Positions 33,990-45,389 of a DNA stretch of 64,000 nucleotides are shown piece by piece. Below the pieces are notes generated by a model. It had not been told where the DNA came from, searched no databases, and saw only the letters and a list, made by a program, of their open reading frames with translations. Position numbers and translations under genes: made by a program. Location of the stretch: assembly GCA_012845835.1 (NCBI GenBank), contig JABAKD010000008.1, positions 3,151,651 through 3,215,650 of the forward strand. Direction: 5' to 3'. Within the stretch, counting starts at the first letter, position 1, and every line of letters begins with the position of its first letter. The DNA is from Undaria pinnatifida. Taxonomy: Eukaryota > Sar > Phaeophyceae > Laminariales > Alariaceae.

Positions 33990-34290
33990 GACAGGCTCTA
34001 GTCACTCTGGAGCTGAGGAATACCCCAGGGCAAAACACACAAACGAAACCAAAAGTGGTACACGCTTATATCATACCTGACGCAATTCATGCCCCCGCCA
34101 GAAATATATAAAAACTGAAATCGGGAGTCGGCCTACGATGTGCCAGGTCCATACCAGTACATACGTCTCACTAATCGCGCCTGAAAAAAACGATTACACA
34201 CCGCTTGCCACTTGGAAAAGACTACTGCGTATATATTACACGTAGTACCTATCACTACGCATACGCACGTCAGACTTGAAGTCAATTAGA
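33990..34290 (+). repeat. Dispersed repeat R1, copy 1
   Basis: About 300 bp, with CATGCCCCCGCCAGAAATAT and GCCAGGTCCATACC, match the reverse complement of 59110-59400. It may be the end of a retroelement or MITE; neither copy codes. Confidence 0.6.
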
Positions 34291-34645
34291 AAAAACAACA
34301 TGCGCACGTCAGACTGAAGTCAATTGGAAAAACAAAAAAAAATGAACTAGAAGTAAAGAAAAGGAAACACACGAAGAGGAAGCAAGGAAAGAAAAGAGAA
34401 AAAATGTTATTCTAGCAGACCCTAGGAACTGACTAAAGACGGCATTGGGCTCGTAGAGGGTACCAAGTGCATCAATGACACTGGCAGGAGAACGCAACAA
34501 GGTGACGAAGTCACGGAGGCCCTACGCTAACTTGTGACGGCCATTGGAAGACCCACCAACTTCAAGACGACGATGGCCAGACCCAGACTTCAGTCTCTTG
34601 GGCAGGACGTCCCCCCTTGCCCCTCCCCCCCCCCCCCCCCCCCCT

Positions 34646-34880
34646 CCCGACGCGTGCTACGATACCACTTTTTCTGAGGTTCCTCAAGTTGGGAGCGTAA
34701 GACCTCTCCCAAAAACTGATTGGCAGAAAAACAAAACTTATGCCAGATGAAAAATCCCCTGGCCTAGGTACACAACGAGAGTCATGCAAAAAAAAGTCGT
34801 GTTTCCGACGATTTTGGTTTAAGGAGCGGGCCCCGTCATTCAGAAACCATTTCAGACAAAAAATGGTATGCCTTAATACC
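34646..34880 (+). repeat. Dispersed repeat R2, copy 1
   Basis: It shares TTTTTCTGAGGTT, then an ACGATTT-TAAGGAGCG-CATTCAGAA block and a TCGTA-CACGC end with 37355-37605. A 22-base C-run (near 34622) directly precedes it. Confidence 0.5.
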
Positions 34881-36226
34881 TCTATCGTAGCACGCGTCTA
34901 CCCCCGGCCGCTTAGAGATGCCGACGGTGGATGGCGCTGCCGCGGCCTTCGCGTGTCGTTCTGCAGCTTTGCATCTCTCCGCGTCATGCCATTTCCGCAT
35001 GAACGACTCTGCTCCCGGTATGACACCCCCAAGATATCTGCTCCGCCGAAGTGCAGGACGCGCACGGCAACAACCTTCCTACCAGTCGTTTGTGGTCATT
35101 TTTAATCTTGCACGTCGGCCCACCACAACACTAGCCTATGCCTAAATCCTAACCGTGAACCCAATCCTTAGGAGGGTGTAGCGAGGTAGACTCGCCAGAA
35201 GGGGGGGTGTAGCGAGGTAAGGCAAGTTAATCAACGAAAAGCACGCATCCAGTCTAAGCCAACAATAATTGAATATGGCAACGACGTATGTATGTTACGC
35301 GTAGTAAGTGAATGTATTCCTGAGTTCGCCTGCATTGGGGGAGGTGGCAAAAAAAGTATCGGCCAACCAACCGGCCAACGCTATCAATACGCATGCATAC
35401 GACAGACCCAACTCCATTGGAAAACACATAAAATAAAATAGAATAAAAGGAAGGGAAAGAAAATCGAGTGATGAAGCATAAAGGTGCGGTACACACTACC
35501 TCAGATAAAATCTTCCGCCGATAGCGGATCATCGTAGTGGTTGACGTCCGTCAATACCAGCCCCGAGCGCGACCGAGAGTCAAGGGTACCTTTCGAACAC
35601 AACCCGAACTCCCTCTTCTCGCCGTAAGACCTCTCCTCGCTTGAGGCAGGCGAGGTTTGTGAAGGCACCTCCTTGCCACAAACCAGGTATACGAAGGATC
35701 TATTAATAGTGATTCTCGGCCTCGGCTAACCCCTGTCCAAGACCAAGGCAAGACCGACATCATCGGAAGACGGGACTGTCATATTGGCGTCGATCATGGT
35801 ATTGGCATTGACCAGGATATTTTGCGCTCAGCAGCGCTAAATAACCGGCATCAACTTTAATATCTGAGCCATTTTCAGCAGTTTGCCTATATATTGACCG
35901 TTGACCTTGGCGGCACCCCAGCTATAATCGCATGTACGTGTAAGGTTTTTCGGGTGTGCACGTAATCTTCAGTGGTGATTTGTGTATGACAGGACTGCCC
36001 CTGCCGACGTCCAGCCGACCTCGAGCCCCCCAATGGGTTAGTGTTATATGGCTAGGGCTAGGGTTAGGCTAGGGTTGGGTCTGGGCTGGGGTTGGTTTGG
36101 GCACCACACGCACACGACTTTTGTGCCGACCTGCACATAGGGAGGCGCCGTATATACATATGGCTAATTAATTTAGGTGCAACTCTGAAAAACCTTGCAC
36201 GTACGTGCAAGTATAAAGTGACTGCC
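34881..36226. other. Intergenic stretch upstream of the PX-EH gene
   Basis: No gene recognised. At 36045-36085 there is a short degenerate CTAGGG/TTAGGC/TAGGGT run resembling telomeric repeat. A short direct repeat GGGTGTAGCGAGGTA occurs at about 35175 and 35205. TATAAA at 36212 is too near the proposed ATG to place confidently as a TATA box. Confidence 0.4.
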
Positions 36227-39200
36227 ATGGCGGCTATGGGTGATACAGGGTGATGCTATGTCAATTCTGTGCGTCCGTCCGCAATGTTCGTGATGGTCTT
36301 GCGCACGTCGCCACCCCTAACCTTGCTCCCCTCCACGCCTACCTTGCTCATCCCCTCGTATATCATCCGTACGCCTTGCTCGTCTCCCACGCCTGCTTAC
36401 GGTAGGCCTTTTTCATTTCCACGCCAATTACAGGAGTACTCTACCCGTCTCCACCCCTATTTCCGGTGTGCCTTGCACATCTCCACGCCTATTTACCGGT
36501 ATGCCTTGCTCATCTTTGTGCCTCCCTTGCTCACCCTCACGCCGACCTAGCTCACCTCCACACCTAATTCCGGTGTACCTTGTTCACGTCCGCTCCTATT
36601 ATCGGTATACCTCGCTTGTGTCCACGCCTATTTTTCATCCGCACGCTCATTATCGGCATGTGTTCCTCGTCTCCACGCCTACCGTTCTCATCTATCACCA
36701 GGCGTTGTTGGAGCGGTAGCTACCGGAGCAGCGGTCGCTGCAGTCGTCCGGCCTCCCCGCCGGCACCGCTATCCTCCCCCCCGCCCGGGTTACATCTACG
36801 TCATGCCCGTGGCGGGACAGCCGCCGAGGGCTGTGCGGGCGGAGGAGGGCTCGTTTATCATCATGCGCACCACGCTGCCGGCTTTCCGGCAGGGCTCGGA
36901 GGGGGGGGTGCTTTTTGAAGTACAGGTACAGACTCTTTGGTATTTGGCACTTGAAACAACATCGACGCTGTTCGGTACGCTCTTATTTTTATTTTCGAGC
37001 GAACTCGAGGTTTTCATTAGCACCGCGCCAAGAAATTGTACGCAGCATCGACACCTTGCTTCTTGTTCCTCTGCTTACGTTTGATACTGATGCAATAATA
37101 AGTTTTTGCCTTATCCCGACTGTTTGTCGAACATATAGTTATACATCGCCGCAGGACGCACCTCTGCGGCCGCCATCACCATCCTGGTCTGTTCGTCCGA
37201 AACGATATCGATAGACGACGGTTACAAGCACTCTGTCATGAAGCGCTACTCGCAGTTCGACCAGATCTACCCGTAGATCATGTGTTGCGGATGTGGGATG
37301 TCTGGTGCGTATGACGGTTTTGTGTATCCTACTGTAAGACACATGCCACCGTAAACGTGCACCACTATTTTTCTGAGGTTTCGCACTTGAGGAGGTTTAT
37401 ACTCTTAATAGTATACCACAAGAAAAGCTTTTGAGTAAATTGAAAGTGCAAACCCGATGAACAAGCCTATGAACTAGATACAGCAATTACTCACGCTGCA
37501 AAAAAATCATCACGAGTTTTCCACGATTTCGGGCTAAGGAGCGCTCCCATTCAGAATTTTAACATTTTAACCCAAAAGTGCTAGCTCTGTCGTACCACGC
37601 CTCCTCATAAATTTGATCGAAATGTAGCATTTCATCGTTCCGCCCCTGCCGCCGCCGCCGCTGCGGTCCTCGTTTGTTGGTCTGAAAAGGTTACCATGAA
37701 CGACGGCTACAAGTACTCCGTGTTCAAGCGCTACTCGCAGTTTGATCAGCTGAGGGAGAGCGTGGCACGGATTTTGCGCGCAATCACCCCCCCCTTCCCG
37801 CCTAAGCACGGCGTCCGAAGCGCTACGGTGGGGCTAGGCCAAGCAGAACTGGAAGAACGCCGGTACGTGGCGGAGCGGGGGGGCAGAGTGGTGTATCGCT
37901 CTTGAAACGGATAGCGACGACTACGTGAGCCACATTTTAATCGTCAACACGTAGACGAGATTTACTGACGACTACGTACGCGAGATTCAAGTCGCGACGA
38001 TATTTAATCGCATCTACGTGGGCGATATATAAATCACGACTACGGGGAAATTTACAAACCATCCCCGGGTTCAGGTGGTGCGTTTTCTGTAGTGCTCTTG
38101 ATCGCATCGGGCTCTTGGTGTGCATTTCCCCTGCGGTACGTTTGACGTTCGCGTGTTGTGGCGAACACTTTCGCACCACGCTCAACTTGAAGGGGCCCAA
38201 AAATGGCTTGTCGCATGCACGCCCACATATAAGTGGGAAACCCGCGATGATATCCTGGGGTGGTCCCTGACGCGATACTCTGCTGGGAGATGGAGGCCGA
38301 CGCGGTTAGGGAGAGAAGACACGGAGACACGAGCCTCCTCCCACCGGGCGAGATGCGAAACAGTCTTGTTAATGTTGAGGCTGTTATTTTTTTTCTTGTC
38401 GGGAGGGATGTCTCTCTACCCTTCTGCCATTGGCAGTGTGTTGACGTTAACCCATCCGCCGGATTGTGAAATATACACATGAATCAGCGGTTCGCACCCG
38501 TTTACCCCCCCACCGACGCCCTACCGTCCGCACGCGCCTTTTTCCCTCCCAGGGTGATGCTGCACGCGTGGCTGCAGTCTCTCTGCACAGCAGCCTCCAC
38601 CAACACCCCGGCCCTCCGTCTCCCCCTCTACGACTTCCTCGAGACGGCCTCCTGCTACCCCCCAGACCCCGAGACAGCAGCAGCCGGAGCGGGTGGTGCT
38701 AACTCTTCCACCCCCGGTGGTTATCCCTCCAGCGAAGTACCCTGCGCTACAGCAACCCCTTACGCTGAATCCATTGACGCTGCGGGGGAAGCGATGCCGC
38801 TCCCGCAACCCCCCCCGCCGGAGCCAGCTCACGCCAAGCAGCGCGAACTAGGAACAAGCGACGGGTGGGCTGTACCGATGGAATCGCGTGAAGCTTCGGA
38901 TGTTAAATTGGCACTGTCGGGCCCTGATACCTACGGCAGGCTTGCGGCGGCTAAGGCGGCGGAGGCGTTGAGGCAGGGGACAGGGGCCAGCTCGGACGAC
39001 TTGCGCGCCATTTGGGAGCTGTCGGACATTGACAAGGACGGGATGCTTGACCGGGAGGAGGTAAGAGCTTGCGCGGGGGTAGAGATAGGAGGGTAGGGAC
39101 GGCGTAGAGCTTGGTGGTGTCGTTTTCCGGTTGCTGAGCATTGCACGCGAGACCGCAGATCGGTACTTGACGCGTTCTGCGATTATCTTCTCGATGTTAT

Positions 39201-39506
39201 GTGGCGAAGTACGACGTGAGGGCGCTGCCTGCTGTCCAGCTTTCTGCAAACCAGGAACCTAGTTCTGCCACAGGTTTTCTTCAACTTCGGCGTGTGCGCG
39301 TACGCTCTTGTGTGGCTCAACACCCCTCTCCTCCCCTCCTTTTCCGCGCGTCTGATAATTTCCTGTGCTGTCTTCAGTTCGCCGTGGCGTGGTACCTGGC
39401 TCGTCAGGCAGCTGCCGGCGTCAAACCCCCTTCTTCGCTGCCTGCGAACATCATTCCCCCTTCGAAGAGGACCGCGGCACCACGCAGCTCCGCCAACCCC
39501 TTTTAA
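36227..39506 (+). CDS. PX-EH domain protein with C-terminal NPF, 348 residues
   Basis: Proposed exons: 36227-36239, 36702-36925, 37690-37862, 38553-39060, 39378-39506; phases agree and the total is 1047 nt ending TAA. The tiny first exon (MAAMG) is the weakest part. Residues ~35-165 are a PX domain: KRYSQF at 92-97, PPFPPK at 113-118, ELEERR at 132-137. PX domains bind phosphoinositides on endosomal membranes. A Pro/Ala/Ser-rich linker follows. Residues ~262-340 are an EH domain: IWELSD, then an intact EF-hand loop D295-E306 with D295, D297, D299, G300 and E306, then IIPPSKR. EH domains bind NPF peptides, and this protein itself ends in NPF (346-348). Residues 5-20 are a hydrophobic Gly/Ala/Val stretch. 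Likely an endocytic or endosomal adaptor; no named orthologue assigned. Confidence 0.75.
36290..36700 (+). repeat. Degenerate ~32-bp minisatellite in intron 1 of the PX-EH gene
   Basis: Units resemble TCTCCACGCCTATT + CCGGTATACCTTGCTCA, about ten copies, ending next to the acceptor of exon 2. The C/T-rich repeat may itself provide the polypyrimidine tract. Confidence 0.7.
37185..37275 (+). pseudogene. Decayed duplicate of the PX exon
   Basis: GACGACGGTTACAAGCACTC and AGCGCTACTCGCAGTTCGAC parallel the genuine PX exon (37690 onward), encoding a KRYSQFDQ-like core at about 78% nucleotide identity. The acceptor AG is lost, and a TAG follows within a few codons of the core. It lies in intron 2. 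Confidence 0.65.
37355..37605 (+). repeat. Dispersed repeat R2, copy 2
   Basis: This matches 34646-34880 in order and orientation, including TTTTTCTGAGGTT and GGGCTAAGGAGCGCTCCC. It is in intron 2 of the PX-EH gene between the dead and live PX exons. Confidence 0.5.
37915..38050 (+). repeat. Degenerate ACGACTACGT-type repeats in intron 3 of the PX-EH gene
   Basis: Four loose units carry GACTACGT followed by GAGATTT or ATTTTAATCG. A similar short piece with the palindrome GTGATTTAAATCAC is at 3901-3945 in the MYND gene. Confidence 0.5.
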
Positions 39507-41320
39507 CCGTCTATCGACCTCAACTGTGCCTCCGGCGGCGCCTATGCAAGGGGCGGCCTCCGGCGACTCTCCAGGGTCCCCTGCGGGGGCTTTGGCTGGG
39601 TGGCTGGTTTTTGTGATTTAGTTTGGTACAACTGCCCATCGACCTCGACAGCACGCCTAACCAGGACCTGGCTTTAGTGATTTAGCTTTGGTATAACCGC
39701 CCATCGACCTCAACTATGGTGCTTTGGCTCTGTAGGTGGCTTTAGTGATTTCACATTGGTGAACGGATTTGGTGGTATGGCTGAGTAGCTTGGTATCGCG
39801 TATGCTGCTCGGCTCGTCAGCTAGCGCGTGTTTTGCTTCGGTATCTGGCGTTAGTGGTTTGGTGGAGTAGCTGGCTTGTTGACGGACTTTTCTGATTTGT
39901 TTTCTTCAGTGCTTTCGCTTATTACGTTCCCGGTGTTGGTGTGTCCAGGTGTTGCCGGGAGTCTGGATGGTACAGGACACTAAGAAAGAAACTGTACGGT
40001 GTGGGACACCCGATGGGAAACTGTACGATAGACAGCATCTAATAAGAAACCGTACGGTGTAAAATACTTGATAAGAAACGGTACGGCATAAAACATCTAG
40101 TATGACGGTGCATGGCACAGAACACCAAGTAATAGAAACGCCGGCCAAGGCTGGATTTCTTACCTTTGGCAAAAGGTGCTCTCTACACTTACCCTAAGTA
40201 ATTGCTTCATAATAACGCCCCCCAAATTTCATGTATTCCTGTATGTTCTGCCTTGATTTCTGTGGTTTATCTTTGTTATTAATTGTAGGTGTCCTGTGCT
40301 GTAAGCGATCTCCCGCCCTGTAGGTGCCCGGTGTTTGTACGCGCGATTGTGCTAGGGCTTGAGGTTGCGAAGGATGAGCTCCTACTCCAAGCAGGGTGGG
40401 GGCGGGGGGGGGTAACGGGTAACCCAAACTTGATGTATTGCATATAACGAGCGAGGCCTAGTGTCCTCCTGTTTCCACCTGCACGTCGGCAGCGGGTCTA
40501 GTGTGTGGTTTTTGTGCAGCAGGGGCGACAGCGGCCCAGGCTAGCTCGGCTTTCCTTGGGATAAATGAAACGCGGTAAAATGCTGGTATGGTTGGATGCT
40601 TGACTTACGATATACGAACAACGTAAATAGTTTGGAAGGTTGGATGTTTGGTTTTCTGATGCATGGTTTTCTATGCCGGGGCCGCGTCTAGCTCGATGCA
40701 CATAGCGCTCGTTTCCAAGACATGATGAGATCCATCGTTTTTTTTTTTTCTCCAACTATCCTTGGGTCGGGGGCGACAAATACACGCCGTGTTTTCGTGT
40801 TTGTGTCTTCGCTTATGTTCGTGGCCGTCGTGTTTTCAGCAAGTAGCTGACTGAGTTGAACCATAACTGGTAGTTTCTAGGCAGGGACCCTAATTTATAA
40901 GGTCTCTGTTGAACGTAAGTTCCCTCATCCCTCACAGTCTTAAGATGGGGGAGTCGTGAAAGAGCGCCTCGCTTTCCTAACTTTGAATTGACCGTGGGAT
41001 CAGGGAGACAACGGTTTCAAAGTTACAATTCCCTCTTTGTGCTCTCCAAAGTGTGTCGTTGTTTCAGCCACAGGGAACACAACTCCGGGTAGCGCCCGCG
41101 TATGTTGGAGACGTTATTATTTGTACGCCCCTCCCGTCACCCTCCCCAAGGTATAATGATGAACTTCTAGTAACGATACAATATAGCCTGTTGGCTCTGT
41201 CGTGGTCAGTTACATACGTGCTCTTCAGCATGTGTTCAGTTCAACCACACGCACCTGCGCTCCCTGCCCACGACAGAGCGCTTTTTTCCGTACCTGTTCG
41301 TTCTCAGACACATGCTACGT
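39507..41320. other. Intergenic stretch, no convincing gene
   Basis: Downstream of the PX-EH stop there are loose repeats of GGTTTGGTGG/GCTTTAGTGATTT (39600-39900) and of GAAACTGTACGG (39985-40090). No gene or element end could be fixed before the retroelement fragment. Confidence 0.4.
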
Positions 41321-42965
41321 TAGGGGTGCAGCTGATTTTTCTGAGGCTGCTCATGTCCAGGGCACTATTACGCTCAACGATGCCTCTTGGACCACAACAC
41401 ACTGGCGAGCATCGGCAAAGTAAGGGACTGCAACGCGCGCATCCAGCGGTGGTTCCGAGTGTCTCACTACGTTCGACTACACCCTCGAGTACCGCCAAGA
41501 CGATGCCGATTTTCTGTTCCATTTGCCAGAGCCTTGCACGGAACATGACCGCACAGGGTCTAACAGCCTCGCCCCGTAGGTGTTGGCGGTATCTACCTCT
41601 GAGCTCAGCTGAGTCGGCGGACTTCACACTTATCCTGCCGAGCCCTGGTGTTGGTCAGGGGCGTCTGGTGCCACGCCCTGGTAGTAGTGCTGTTTGGAGT
41701 GGGCTCCATTTCACCTCTTTCGTTTTTTTCGTTTCGCGCACACAGGCCACGTAAGAAGGTTGATGACATATGTACCCCTTCGGGAACAGCCGTTCGTATT
41801 TCTGCCTTCGTCGCCACCGTCGATCGATCCCCAGGCGGTGGGGCAATTTTGCCCACCGCCGTCGCGCTTTCGCTTCGGTCTTTTCCCGTGCCCTCTGAAG
41901 GCAGTACGGGCTCTGCAGAAGCCCCCCCGCTTTAGCAACGACTGGTGCCCAGCAAGCTCCTTCCTTAAAGAGCCCTACGCGGGGCACAGGCTCCACTGTG
42001 ATCCCTGTGTCTGCCCTTTCGACGCGTGGCGCTCCGGCGCCTCTGACTTTACCGCCGCCTTCGGGCGACATTTCTATTCGGATGCGCTGACCAACAGCGG
42101 CATCCACGGGCACTGCGCCACTTGTTGTTACAGTTGACTATAGGTTTGGGTCCTTCGGGGCCCATCCACCGCAACAGGCTCTGACCGTCGTTGCGGCCCC
42201 TGCTTCTGGCGTCTCGCTTGACCCGACGGTACCCATTGCGTCCGGCCGCGACCGCGCTGACCTTGTGGGGACTCATCTTTACTTCTCTTTTACGACTCTC
42301 TCCCCGCGTGGCACCTCGTCCGTCACGACGACCGACTTGGATGCTCTCGGCAGCGCCACTGAGGTGCAGGTTGGCGATTCCGTCGCGCGTTAGTCGCACG
42401 CCAACTGGGAGCGGGAGCACCAGGTCGACCCCCCGTGCCAAGCCGCAATCCGGTATATTATTCCCGCCACCAGGTTTAAGAGCTCGCTGGCAAGGGACGG
42501 CTAGACACCACTGACGAAGGCAAGGTGCTGCTTGTTCGTAAACCACCCCCCCCCCCCGCTGCACCACTGCTCATGCTGCCTTGGGTTGTGCAGGATTGCC
42601 ACCCGACGGCCTCGTGCCACCTCGGTTTTACACGCATGCTACCTACCAGTCGCTTGGAGTCCGCAAACTCGCCATGGTGCTGCCCAACATGGCTCACGTT
42701 TGGTACAAGGGCGACAATAGTCTGTGGCGGCTTGAAAAAATCAGCCCGAGCACGGCTACGGGTGGGGCATGTTCGGTTCGAGTTTTGGACGACCCGGAGC
42801 AGATCAAGATCCGCTTTTCCCCGGCGCGATACGCGACTTCCGCTGGATCGATATGAAGCTTCCTCCTCTCCGGTGCGCTACACGGCTGCCACGGGAGCAG
42901 TAAGATGCTCTAAGAGTCTACAAGTACACCTACCTACCTAGAGCGTTTGCACGGGGGATCTGGCG
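41320..42965 (+). mobile_element. Internally deleted Ty3/gypsy-like element (element 1)
   Basis: Its pieces align with the second element in order: 41370-41420 (GTITLNDASWTT) with the region just before the protease at ~51010; 41425-42460 with the end of RNase H and the linker (~53270-54190); 42560-42900 (WYKGDNSLWR...VRVLDDP) with the C-terminal Tudor-like module (~56040-56210). Reverse transcriptase and integrase core are absent and the frames are broken, so it is a deletion derivative of the same family. No 5' terminal repeat was found. Confidence 0.65.
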
Positions 42966-43602
42966 TAACGAAGACTAATCTCGAGGCGCGGCCGTGATGG
43001 GCTGATTTTCACGTCGCCACCTCATGCTTTCCATAGTTTTCCGTTTTCCGGGGTTTTGTGGGTCGGAGGTTTCTTGTAGATTATCCTTCGATGTTTTCTG
43101 GTGTTGGTCGGGTTCGGGGTTTGGAATTTGTCTTTGCTTGTCTGATTGTTCGCGCTGTCTAATTCCTTCCCCGCTTAGAGCCAGGGTGCGACGTGGGTAA
43201 CATGGACGTTCGAATGGCTGCACGGGAAACGTTTTCGTTTTTTCTTGTTTTTCTTTCTTGTTTCATCCTGCTGACTCCCCCCGCCACGCGTTGGGGGCGG
43301 CCCACGTATTCTAGGTGATCATACTGCAGCGCAGGACCATATCACATTCGTGTTCTACTTTTCCTGCGATACTGTTTTGCCCCCCCGCCTCCCTTCGCTG
43401 GAGATGTGGCGGTAGTGTGGGTTTCCTGTTTTTTCCCCTAATGCGCCTTCTCCTCCCCCCCCCCCCGCAGCCTTGTTAGCCATGTGGTGATGGGTTTCAA
43501 CGTTTCGCGTTTTCCACGCACTGACGAGCAGGATCCCTTCCTTTTCCTATGTTCTCGACCTTTGCCCCGGCTCTGTAGCCTCGCCGTTCAGAGTGTTTGA
43601 GG

Positions 43603-44120
43603 TGGGTTTTGAGGAGCCGCATCTTCGACTCATCATATTCTAGTTCGTGGAACCGGGTTTCCACGAACTTGTCCATATTTCTGAATATTATACGGCTTAT
43701 CAGAGTGGGCTAGTGTTGTTAGAATATTGCCTTCGAAGGCCAGTGATTACCTGTAGATATAGCTAATTACCCGGTAATAGGTAATTGGAAGGTTTTCACA
43801 AGAGTAGGAAGGTATTATGGTATTGCCTCGGAGGTCTAAGAAGGCGTAAAATCTAGATACATGTGCCGTACTGTCCTGCAAAATGATGGTATAAAGGGGT
43901 TTCACATGCCTTTCAAAGCATGTGCGTATAGGAAGAAAGGGATGGTGCCGTTGCGTCGCGGATTAGCAACGCGTTCAGCTGTTCAGTTCAGCCGTGGCGT
44001 GAGTGCAGCTGATACAAGAAGAGCTTATCTAGTACAAGTGAGTGACTAACGTGGAACCTGCCTAGCAGAGAGACCTGCAAAGGTGGACTGTGTCTGTCAC
44101 ATCCCCTAGTCTTATATACA
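43603..44120 (+). repeat. LTR-like terminal repeat between elements 1 and 2
   Basis: About 500 bp resemble 56820-57200, with roughly 80% identity over the best part. Shared landmarks are GGAGCCGCATCTTCGA, ATAAAGGGGTTTC, CGTGGCGTGAGTG, GAGCTTATCTAG and GTCTGTCACATCCC. It starts TG and ends CA by my boundary choice. Followed at once by a TGG-initial primer-binding-like site, it could be the 3' LTR of element 1 and the 5' LTR of element 2. Confidence 0.55.
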
Positions 44121-44138
44121 TGGCGTCGTCGAAATCTG
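44121..44138 (+). promoter_or_regulatory. Putative minus-strand primer binding site
   Basis: TGGCGTCGTCGAAATCTG directly follows the LTR end ATACA. A tRNA 3' end with G as discriminator base and an acceptor strand CGACGAC would pair with it; a G discriminator is typical of eukaryotic tRNA-Ser, but the primer is not proven. Confidence 0.35.
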
Positions 44139-44395
44139 GATATTCTTTATTCGCAGTTTTTCTTTCGTCTCCGTTGCTCAGCGCTCCGACTTACGAGTAG
44201 AGCACACAATTCTAGCTCTCGTATTTATTTCACCCCCACCAATGAACCACCCTGGCGCGAGCTCCCCATGTCCCTCTGCGATAAGTAGAGCGACCCAGGA
44301 AGAGCCCCTCGCTACGGACCAGCTCCATCACCGGTGCCAGCGAGGTCCCCCCACCGACCACATTGGCGAGGAGGACCGCTCCTCTGGGGAAGCTA

Positions 44396-44492
44396 CGAAA
44401 TTTTGAGCCAACGTGCACGTCTAATTTTGAGCAAACGTGCACACCTGATTTTGAGCAAATATGCACGCCGAGTTTTGAACATACACACCTTC
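44396..44492 (+). repeat. 24-bp tandem repeat, four units
   Basis: Units of AATTTTGAGCAAACGTGCAC plus four bases give an 8-residue repeat NFEQTCTP in one frame. It lies in the leader of element 2. Confidence 0.75.
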
Positions 44493-45389
44493 TGTTGCGT
44501 CGAAGCCACCAGCCACGCCTCTGCCCCGAGCCCTACCCAGCCCTGCTGATGTAGCGTTGCCGTTCACGCCACCAGCCATGCCTCTGTCCCCGGCCTTAGC
44601 CAGCACCGCTGAGGTAACGTTCCGAGGACCAACGCCCGAATGGGTAGGGTGGACCGTAACTGGACCAAGTCCGGCGGAAGGCCATCTCCCATGGCCAGGG
44701 GTTTTGTTAGTGGGTGAGCTTGCGCAAGTCCCACACTACCCGGAAAGATGACATTCCGGGTGGCTATCTCCACCGAACCTGACCCTCAGGGGACAGGCCG
44801 GGTCGACATACACACGCATCCGTATAACACGGCAGCTTGCGCTGCCGGGGTTGTAACGAAGACCACTGATAGGGACAGCTTACGCTATACCTACAGTGGG
44901 ACCCGAAGGGTGCGCCAGCGAGCGTTGGGCTGCGAAAGCAACTGAGTTAAATCGACACACGACGCGTATGTATGAAAATACGTGGAAGTGTGGTGAGCTA
45001 TTATTAATAATGAAGCTTTATTTTTCCCCATCCGCCGGAGGATAAAAAAAAAAAAAAAAAGTTGCCGTTCATGCACACCCTTTTGGCAGATAGCCTTGAA
45101 CTCGGCCCTGGCCCGGATCCGAGTTTGTATACAAGCCGCGGCGAATGCATAGCCAAGCTCCATGAGCCACACAAAAGCACAGACTTTGCCGAGGCAAATC
45201 CCCCACCCACCACAGCAGCCGCTAATGGTTGGAGGACGGTCGAAGCTGACCCTTGCAGGGAGGCTCGGGGGTCTGCTCTCGGGGGTCTTTCCCCGCCACG
45301 GCTGTGGAGAAAATCCCCGCACAGCCTCAGAGCTCTGATACAATTCAAATCGCACTGAGGTATTTTTTCCTGCGGATGGTACTGCCGCT

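Noticed and set aside
38521-39249. Minus-strand open frames opposite the PX-EH exons
   Set aside because: Shadows of the EH-encoding exon, whose plus-strand reading has clear domain motifs and splice phases.
41694-42137. Independent gene in the 41.7-42.1 kb open frame
   Set aside because: The stretch aligns with the RNase H-integrase linker of the downstream retroelement and is a remnant of that family.
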